5,062 nucleotides of DNA from NCBI GenBank assembly GCA_003558575.1, contig PWPY01000161.1, forward strand, positions 1 to 5,062, read 5' to 3'. A program made the position numbers and the translations under genes. Origin of the DNA: Desulfonatronovibrio sp. (GTDB lineage Bacteria; Desulfobacterota; Desulfovibrionia; Desulfovibrionales; Desulfonatronovibrionaceae). How positions within the stretch are numbered: the stretch's first letter is position 1; each line of letters starts with the position of its first letter. Below the pieces are notes generated by a model. It was not told the DNA's origin. It did no database searches and saw only the letters and a list, made by a program, of their open reading frames with translations. Shown piece after piece: positions 1-5,062 of the stretch.

Positions 1-26
1 AAGCCATAATATTCTGAATTTATTAC

Positions 27-72
27 TCAAAAAATTCAAATTACTTATAAACATATGTTCTCAATTTTTTGA
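27..72. repeat. Spaced 10-bp inverted repeat in the operon leader
   Basis: TCAAAAAATT (27-36) is the exact reverse complement of AATTTTTTGA (63-72), with a 26-bp spacer. The arms are A/T tracts, so an RNA hairpin would be weak; chance in AT-rich DNA is a real alternative. A protein-binding pair of sites or DNA bending is possible. The right arm with its T run could also be a remnant of a terminator for an upstream gene. Confidence 0.35.
50..59. repeat. 10-bp palindrome, candidate operator
   Basis: AACATATGTT is a perfect palindrome lying inside the spacer of the larger inverted repeat and touching the possible -10 element TATAAA (46-51). Its place would suit a dimeric regulator, but no family-specific operator is recognised and a single short copy is weak evidence. 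Confidence 0.25.
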
Positions 73-87
73 ATCAGCTCAGTTTTG

Positions 88-93
88 AAGAGG
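88..93 (+). promoter_or_regulatory. Ribosome binding site of the sensor kinase gene
   Basis: AAGAGG lies 10 nt before ATG 104. The spacing is slightly long but usable. Together with the in-frame TAA at 95-97 it fixes ATG 104 as the start, since no upstream start in the frame is possible. Confidence 0.55.
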
Positions 94-103
94 ATAACCC
101 TTA

Positions 104-2464
104 ATGCGTTTCAATTCTTCAGATAGTAATAGTGCTCTTGTTTATGTAGTTAATGATGATCCTACACAGGTTGCATACCTCTTATGGCTGCTTGAAAATA
201 ATGGGTTCAATGCCAGAGGCTTCCATGGGGCTGAAGATGCGCTTCAAGTTCTTTCAACTCAAAAAATCCCTGATTTAATTGTAACAGACCTTAATATGCC
301 CGGCATGGATGGCTGGCGTTTCTGCCGGGCAATACGATCTCACACATATAATCATCTTAATCATATACCGATACTCGTTGTTTCAGCGACTTTTGCTGGT
401 GAAGTAAACCAGCGCTTAGCAACTGATATGGGTGCCAATGGGTTTATGTCCTCTCCTGTGGATAAGAAAAAATTCATCCAGGTAATCAAATCCCTTGTTT
501 CAGGAGATGGAATCCTGTCTTTACCTATGGTTTTGCTGGCAGGTCATGACCGGAAAATGTTTTATCAGCTGCGAGAGGTTCTTGAATCCCGTGGCTACCA
601 TGTTGAGCTGGTCAATTCTGAAAATGACTGCACAGATAAATTTAATTCAACCCTTTATGATATTGCCATCCTTGACCAGAACATTTCTTCAGCTTTCAGT
701 ATGCTTGTTCACAGTCTGCGCAGTATCCGCAATGAAACCGCTCTCATTGTGACCACGGATGATCCCTCACCAAAACTTGCTGTGGAATGGATTAATCACG
801 GAGCCTCAGCTTACGCCCTGAGACCTTTTGATCCTCTATACATTCTTGATCTATGTTCAAGGGTTCGCCGGGAAAAAGCCCTGTTCAGTATGGAAGAACT
901 TCTTGAAAAAAGAACAAAAGCCCTGAAGGAAAGTGAGCACAGGTATAGATCTCTGTTCCAGAATAATCATTCAGCTATGCTCATTATCGATCCCAGTACT
1001 GGAAAGATTGTTGAAGCCAATCAGGCAGCAGTTGCATATTATGGCTGGCCGGTTGATGAAATTACTTCCATGAAAATTTCAGATCTGAATGTACTTTCAG
1101 AGGAAGAAGTAGCTGTAGAGATGGAGAAAGCTAAGCAAGAATCCAGAAGCCAGTTCTACTTCAAACATCGCCTGTCCACAGGAGAAATCAGAGATGTTGA
1201 AGTGTTCAGCGGACCCATTGTCATTGAAGGAAAAACCATGCTTTATTCCATCATACACGATATTACCAGAAGAAAGCAGGTTGAGCAGGAACTGATTCAG
1301 AGTAATATGGATTTAAAAATGGCTGAAGAAGTTGCTGGTATGGGCAGTTGGAAATATGATCCTGAAAATGATGTTTTTTCGGGTTCTGACGGATTTTTAC
1401 GGATAATGGGTCTCAGGAATTACCAGCAGATACGTTTTAAAGAATTTCTTAAGCTTGTTCATATTGAAAACCAATTGGAAGTATCCCGGGTCTGGAAAAA
1501 AATTCTCAATTCATTTGAATCTTTTGACTTTGATTTTCGCATTGTTGTAAACCAGAGAATCAAATGCCTGAGAATGATTGGCGCAGCCCAGACCAGCTTA
1601 GGCGGGCGAAGTATCTCTGCCATGGGCATGATAATGGATATCAGCGAGAAAAAAGCCCTGGAGATTAAGAAAAAACAACAGCAGGAACATCTGGCTCAGG
1701 CCTCAAAAATGTCTGCCCTGGGCACTCTTGTTGCCGGGGTGGCTCATGAAATAAACAATCCCAACAATCTGATCATGCTCAATACACCTATCCTTGAAAA
1801 TGTATGGAAAGATTCCCTCCCTGTTCTTGAAGCTTACCAGCGTACTGAAACAGAATTCAGAATTGCCGGCCTTCCTTTTAATATAATGAAGGATTATACA
1901 GCTCGATTATTTTCTGGAGTAAAAGAAGGCAGTACCAGGATAAGTAAAATTGTATCTGAACTAAAGGATTTTGCCAGGCAGACACCTTTGGATATGAGCA
2001 GATATATCAACATCAATGAAGTTGCTGAGTCGGCTATGACTCTTGTTCAGAAAACCATGTCCAGATTTACTGACAACTTCAGGCTGAACCTTCAGTCGGA
2101 CCTTCCGTTATTTCTAGGAGATTTTCAAAAATTAGAACAGGTTTTGGTTAATCTGCTCATAAATGCTGGGCAGGCCCTTGATAAAAAATCTCAATCCATA
2201 TTCCTGGAGACTTTTCATAACATTGAACAAAAATCCGTGGGATTCAAAATAACTGATCAGGGTGTTGGAATACCTCCGGAAAATATGAAGCGTATTTTTG
2301 ATCCTTTTTTCAGCACTAAACGGGAAACTGGAGGGACAGGACTGGGATTGGCCATTTCATCTTCCATTATTCAGGACCATCATGGACAGATGCATCTTGA
2401 GTCAACTCCGGGCAAAGGCACAGAGGTAACCGTTACGTTCATGTTGCCCCACGCGGATAAATAA
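104..2464 (+). CDS. Soluble sensor histidine kinase, REC-REC-PAS-PAS-HisKA-HATPase
   Basis: Cytosolic sensor kinase of a two-component system; no signal peptide or membrane segment is visible. Domains in order: receiver 1 (about residues 11-132, phospho-acceptor Asp62 in TDLNMPGMDGW), degenerate receiver 2 (about 141-256, Asp191), a charged probable coiled-coil linker (about 255-280), PAS 1 (about 277-390, ending IIHDITRRK), PAS 2 (about 405-518, ending GMIMDISEKK), HisKA with His548 in GVAHEINNPNN, and a HATPase with N box (LVNLLINAGQAL, Asn683/Asn687), G1 (DQGVGI, 718-723), F box (IFDPFFSTK) and G2 (GGTGLGLA, 743-750). The catalytic core therefore looks intact. Receiver 1 has N17-D18-D19 at the acidic pocket and Ser117 where the conserved Lys belongs; receiver 2 lacks the acidic pair and has Arg240 for Lys. 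The phosphotransfer domain carries extra residues after His548. ATG 104 is the only sensible start: an in-frame TAA lies at 95-97 and a purine-rich site precedes it. The likely partner is the regulator encoded 14 nt downstream. Kinase identity is very secure; the input signal is unknown. Confidence 0.96.
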   Translation: MRFNSSDSNSALVYVVNDDPTQVAYLLWLLENNGFNARGFHGAEDALQVLSTQKIPDLIVTDLNMPGMDGWRFCRAIRSHTYNHLNHIPILVVSATFAGEVNQRLATDMGANGFMSSPVDKKKFIQVIKSLVSGDGILSLPMVLLAGHDRKMFYQLREVLESRGYHVELVNSENDCTDKFNSTLYDIAILDQNISSAFSMLVHSLRSIRNETALIVTTDDPSPKLAVEWINHGASAYALRPFDPLYILDLCSRVRREKALFSMEELLEKRTKALKESEHRYRSLFQNNHSAMLIIDPSTGKIVEANQAAVAYYGWPVDEITSMKISDLNVLSEEEVAVEMEKAKQESRSQFYFKHRLSTGEIRDVEVFSGPIVIEGKTMLYSIIHDITRRKQVEQELIQSNMDLKMAEEVAGMGSWKYDPENDVFSGSDGFLRIMGLRNYQQIRFKEFLKLVHIENQLEVSRVWKKILNSFESFDFDFRIVVNQRIKCLRMIGAAQTSLGGRSISAMGMIMDISEKKALEIKKKQQQEHLAQASKMSALGTLVAGVAHEINNPNNLIMLNTPILENVWKDSLPVLEAYQRTETEFRIAGLPFNIMKDYTARLFSGVKEGSTRISKIVSELKDFARQTPLDMSRYININEVAESAMTLVQKTMSRFTDNFRLNLQSDLPLFLGDFQKLEQVLVNLLINAGQALDKKSQSIFLETFHNIEQKSVGFKITDQGVGIPPENMKRIFDPFFSTKRETGGTGLGLAISSSIIQDHHGQMHLESTPGKGTEVTVTFMLPHADK

Positions 2465-2478
2465 CATTTTTTATAGCC

Positions 2479-3891
2479 ATGAATACGAACAACAACATTC
2501 CAGATCAGAGCATTTATATTGTTGATGATGAAGAAAACCTGTTAGACAGTCTTTTTATTACCCTTAGGACGGAAGGTTTTAGTCACATCAAGGCTTTCAG
2601 CAATGGCCAGGAAATCCTCGACATGCTGCCGAATCTGGATTGCAGAGTTTTGCTTCTTGATCTTTTCATGCCCCAGATTCATGGAGAGAAGGTACTTGAG
2701 CAGGTATGCATTCAATGTCCTGAGGTGCAGGTCATAGTCATAACAGGAATCAATGAAACCGAAACTGCTGTCAGCTGCATGAAAAAAGGTGCATTTGACT
2801 ACCTGGTTAAGCCGGTTGACCCTCAAAGGTTACTTACCACTGTACGCCGGGCACTGCGTCATTCCTCACTTGTAAATCAGAACCTGCTTCTTAAAAGCAA
2901 GCTTTTGACTGGAGATTTGGACAATCCGGATCATTTTGCTGAAATCATTACTGCTGATGCAAGAATGAAATCCCTTTTCAGCTATATGGAGGTTATCGCA
3001 CCAACTGCTGATCCTGTTCTTATCACTGGAGAAACCGGGACAGGAAAAGACCTGGCAGCACGGTCCATCCATAAGGCAAGTAAGCGCGGAGGCCCTTTCA
3101 TAAGTCTTAATTCAGCCGGACTTGATGATAATGTTTTTGCTGATACCCTTTTTGGTCATGTCAAGGGTGCATTTACTGATGCCAGAGAAACAAGAAATGG
3201 CCTGGTGGAACAGGCCGAACAGGGAACCCTTTTTCTGGATGAAATTGGTGATCTTTCGCATTCATCGCAGGTCAAACTCTTGAGTTTAATTCAGGACAAA
3301 ACCTATTATCCCCTTGGCTCTGACAAACCCAAAAAATCAAAGGCCAGGATAGTAGCTGCTACTAACAGGGACCTTGGCAAAAGCATCCAGGAGGGACAGT
3401 TTCGAAGGGACCTTTTTTACAGGATCAATGCCTACCATATTCACCTTCCGCCACTACGGCAGCGCTTAGACGATATTGCTCTTCTTGCAGAATATTTTCA
3501 TCAATGCGCCTGCAGTGACCTGAATATAAACAGGGAAAAGATGAGCAGCAGCCTCATTGAGCTTCTCAGAACATATGACTATCCTGGTAATGTTCGAGAG
3601 TTGCGCTCCCTGATTTACAAAGGATTGGCCAAAGGAGGCTTTAAAATTCTGGAAAAAGAACTGTGTCGGCTCCAGGGAATTGAATTGCCGAACAAATCTG
3701 CAAAGGAATCCTCAAATCATTTTAAGAACTGGGAATTTTCAGATCCATTGCCAACTCTTGAGCAGGCTTCTGAAATGCTTGTCTCTCTGGCCTTAAACAA
3801 GTCAAACGGAAACCAGTCCAAAGCAGCAAAAATTCTGGGTATCTCAAGACAGGCCCTGAATCAGCGATTAAAAAAACATGACAGCACGTAA
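2479..3891 (+). CDS. Sigma-54-dependent response regulator, NtrC family (REC-AAA+-Fis)
   Basis: Transcriptional activator that, when phosphorylated, should oligomerise and use ATP to open sigma-54 RNA polymerase promoters. The receiver (about residues 11-125) has a complete active site: D16-D17-E18, phospho-acceptor Asp61 (LLDLFMP), Thr89 and Lys111 (LVKPVD). The AAA+ domain (about 152-385) shows Walker A GETGTGKD (184-191), Asn211, Walker B LFLDEIGDL (251-259), sensor I ATNRDL (294-299), candidate arginine fingers Arg309 and Arg315 (FRRDLFYRI), and sensor II YPGNVREL (368-375). The sigma-54 contact loop reads GAFTDA (230-235) rather than the usual GAFTGA. A Fis-type helix-turn-helix occupies about 425-466 (NQSKAAKILGISRQALNQRL). 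Length is normal for the family. ATG 2479 is the only AUG between the in-frame stop at 2458-2460 and the receiver, but it has no Shine-Dalgarno sequence; translation is probably coupled to the kinase gene ending 14 nt before. The operon arrangement makes this the likely target of the upstream kinase. Target genes cannot be told from the window; AtoC/ZraR-like naming would be over-reach. Confidence 0.96.
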   Translation: MNTNNNIPDQSIYIVDDEENLLDSLFITLRTEGFSHIKAFSNGQEILDMLPNLDCRVLLLDLFMPQIHGEKVLEQVCIQCPEVQVIVITGINETETAVSCMKKGAFDYLVKPVDPQRLLTTVRRALRHSSLVNQNLLLKSKLLTGDLDNPDHFAEIITADARMKSLFSYMEVIAPTADPVLITGETGTGKDLAARSIHKASKRGGPFISLNSAGLDDNVFADTLFGHVKGAFTDARETRNGLVEQAEQGTLFLDEIGDLSHSSQVKLLSLIQDKTYYPLGSDKPKKSKARIVAATNRDLGKSIQEGQFRRDLFYRINAYHIHLPPLRQRLDDIALLAEYFHQCACSDLNINREKMSSSLIELLRTYDYPGNVRELRSLIYKGLAKGGFKILEKELCRLQGIELPNKSAKESSNHFKNWEFSDPLPTLEQASEMLVSLALNKSNGNQSKAAKILGISRQALNQRLKKHDST

Positions 3892-3999
3892 CCAGGATCA
3901 AGATAGTCTTATTCAGAGAAATGGCAAAAGAATACATGAAAAAATCAGGTGGGATTATTTATGGTAAGCCCTTACGATTCAGAACCATTAATTGTCAGT
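3892..3999. other. Convergent intergenic gap without a recognisable terminator
   Basis: This 108-nt stretch separates the regulator stop (TAA, 3889-3891) from the hybrid kinase stop on the other strand. The only clear inverted repeat is GTAAG/CTTAC (3964-3968 and 3971-3975) with a 2-nt loop and no following T run on either strand, which is not a credible intrinsic terminator. A 36-codon open frame beginning at ATG 3921 runs into the kinase 3' end but has no supporting feature. Confidence 0.5.
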
Positions 4000-5062
4000 T
4001 CAGGAAAAAACTTTTTCAAGTGTTGATTTAAGATCAATGGTCCTTAAGGGTTTTGAAAGATAATGGTTCATTCCGGCAGCCATAAACCTGTCCTTATCAC
4101 ACTCCATGGCATAAGAAGTGACTGCAATAATAGGAATGTCAGGGTTAAATTTTGATCCATCATGTTTTCGGATCATCGTAGTAGCCTGCACCCCATCCAT
4201 TTTTTTAAGCTGAACATCCATGAGAATGCAGTCAAAGGTTTCCCTCTCCAGAATACTTAAAGCTGTTATGCCGTCATCAGCACTCATTGTTTCATAACCA
4301 AGCTTGTCAAGCATCTTCTGGGCAAAGAACAGATTGGTTGGTTCATCTTCGACCACAAGAATTTTTTTCTTATCATTCCCCTGATCCTGCGCTGCAACAG
4401 TCTTGCCAGTCTGGTCTTTCACTGAATCTGTTTGTAAAACTTTAAATGGCAAAGAGATATAAAAGCTGGTTCCTTTGCCTTCATGACTTTCAAAACTGAT
4501 ACTCCCTTTAAGAATATTGATCATTCTTTTAACCACTGACAGGCCGAGTCCTGCGCCCTGAAATTTTCTTGTGTACGAGCCTTCAGCCTGGGTAAAAGGC
4601 TCAAAAATGGCTTCCTGCATCTCTTCCGAAATTCCCACCCCACTATCGCTGATAATGAAAAGGACATTTACGCTACCAGCAGGAGCTTCACTCAACAAAT
4701 ATGCCTCAAGGCTTACATCACCGCTATTAGTGAATTTAATGGCATTGCCCACAAGATTAAATAGTATATTTTTCAAACGAATGGCATCGCCCTTGAGAGG
4801 AGATGGAATTTTCTCATCAACATAAACATTACATCCAATGCCTTTTTCCTGACAAACAAGACTGAAGGCATCAAAGACCTGATCAAAAATTGTTTTGATC
4901 ATCAAAGGGCTATCTTCAACAACAATTTTTCCTTTTTCGATTTTGCAAAGATCCAGAATATTGCTGAGAAGTTCTGTCAACCTTTGTCCAGCTTTAATGG
5001 CCAGGTCCGCATATTCCGCCTGTTGAGCCTCGAGGGTGCTTTTCTCCAGAAGCTGAAGCATA
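4000..5062 (-). CDS. Hybrid histidine kinase, C-terminal part (HisKA end-HATPase-REC); 5' end outside window
   Basis: The reading frame runs off the right edge of the window, so the first visible Met (5059-5061) is internal, not a start. It matches the residues that follow the H box in the first HisKA helix (GMLQLL-type), so the phospho-accepting His should lie roughly 40 nt beyond the edge. Counting from that Met, the second HisKA helix ends near LLSNILDLCKIEKGK (31-45). The HATPase has an N box (Asn102/Asn106, NLVGNAIKFT), G1 DSGVGI (139-144), F box IFEPFTQAE (152-160) and G2 GAGLGL (169-174). After a polar linker (about 210-230) comes a complete receiver: E238-D239-E240, phospho-acceptor Asp282 (ILMDVQ), Thr315 and Lys337 (LSKPL). 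It ends in TGA at 4000-4002. This is the classical HATPase-REC arrangement of hybrid kinases, expected to feed an Hpt protein or to self-regulate; no Hpt domain follows the receiver. It is convergent with the two-gene operon, so co-transcription is excluded. The sensor domains and any membrane segments are not visible. Confidence 0.95.
   Translation of the reverse strand, partial: MLQLLEKSTLEAQQAEYADLAIKAGQRLTELLSNILDLCKIEKGKIVVEDSPLMIKTIFDQVFDAFSLVCQEKGIGCNVYVDEKIPSPLKGDAIRLKNILFNLVGNAIKFTNSGDVSLEAYLLSEAPAGSVNVLFIISDSGVGISEEMQEAIFEPFTQAEGSYTRKFQGAGLGLSVVKRMINILKGSISFESHEGKGTSFYISLPFKVLQTDSVKDQTGKTVAAQDQGNDKKKILVVEDEPTNLFFAQKMLDKLGYETMSADDGITALSILERETFDCILMDVQLKKMDGVQATTMIRKHDGSKFNPDIPIIAVTSYAMECDKDRFMAAGMNHYLSKPLRTIDLKSTLEKVFS

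Larger units (their letters stand above)
1..87 (+). promoter_or_regulatory. AT-rich leader, probable promoter region of the kinase-regulator operon
   Basis: This non-coding stretch is much richer in A and T than the genes. Possible sigma-70-type -10 elements are TATAAA at 46-51, whose best -35 candidate (TTACTC, 23-28, 17-nt spacer) is poor, and CATAAT at 5-10, whose -35 would fall outside the window. No -24/-12 sigma-54 element (GG, 10 nt, GC) is visible, so autoregulation through sigma-54 is not supported here. The exact promoter cannot be assigned by eye. Confidence 0.25.

Noticed and set aside
495..752. Open frame overlapping the second receiver in another frame
   Set aside because: It sits inside the continuous kinase coding sequence and its translation shows no domain character.
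2542..2826. Open frames antisense to the regulator gene (also 2866-3072 and 3722-3937)
   Set aside because: They lie opposite strongly conserved receiver, AAA+ and HTH coding sequence and their translations resemble no domain.
3922..3938. TGGCA sequence as a possible sigma-54 -24 element
   Set aside because: The GC expected 10 nt after GG is CA, and no gene starts downstream.
3964..3975. Possible terminator hairpin GTAAG/CTTAC
   Set aside because: The loop would be only 2 nt, the stem is short, and no T run follows on either strand.
3921..4031. A 36-codon open frame on the + strand in the convergent gap
   Set aside because: It has no properly spaced ribosome binding site, overlaps the 3' end of the hybrid kinase, and shows no recognisable motif; it is no longer than expected by chance.
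4571..4825. Open frame on the + strand opposite the hybrid kinase HATPase
   Set aside because: It mirrors the conserved N box to G2 region of the real gene on the - strand.
5059..5061. ATG as the start of the - strand kinase
   Set aside because: It falls inside the first HisKA helix just after the expected H box; starting here would remove the phospho-accepting His, so the gene must begin beyond the window.

Overview
The window holds a compact set of bacterial signalling genes and nothing I can identify as mobile, viral, defence-related or RNA-coding. Two genes on the + strand form a two-component operon: a soluble sensor histidine kinase (REC-REC-PAS-PAS-HisKA-HATPase, 786 aa) and, 14 nt downstream, a sigma-54-dependent response regulator (REC-AAA+-Fis HTH, 470 aa). 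Facing them on the - strand, across a 107-nt gap, is the C-terminal part of a third gene, a hybrid histidine kinase (HisKA end-HATPase-REC). Its N-terminus lies beyond the right edge of the window.

Organism: the fairly AT-rich DNA, the cytosolic multi-PAS kinase of the 'HEINNPNN' type and its pairing with an NtrC-family activator fit a Desulfobacterota/Deltaproteobacteria-like genome (sulfate-reducer type). This rests on protein style only, with no marker gene, so it is tentative.

Layout: 1-103 is an AT-rich leader with a possible promoter, a 10-bp spaced inverted repeat, a 10-bp palindrome and a plausible ribosome binding site. 104-2464 is the kinase. 2479-3891 is the regulator, which lacks a Shine-Dalgarno sequence and is probably translated by coupling to the kinase. 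3892-3999 is a convergent gap with no recognisable intrinsic terminator. 4000-5062 is the partial hybrid kinase.

Likely working model (inference): the first kinase integrates cytosolic signals through two PAS domains and two N-terminal receivers with degenerate active sites. It autophosphorylates on His548 and passes phosphate to Asp61 of the regulator, which then remodels sigma-54 RNA polymerase at promoters outside this window. The convergent hybrid kinase has an intact receiver and may belong to the same network or be an unrelated neighbour. The least ordinary details are the degenerate tandem receivers, an enlarged dimerisation/phosphotransfer domain in the kinase, and a GAFTDA instead of GAFTGA motif in the regulator. 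I see no convincing sign of a wholly new system.
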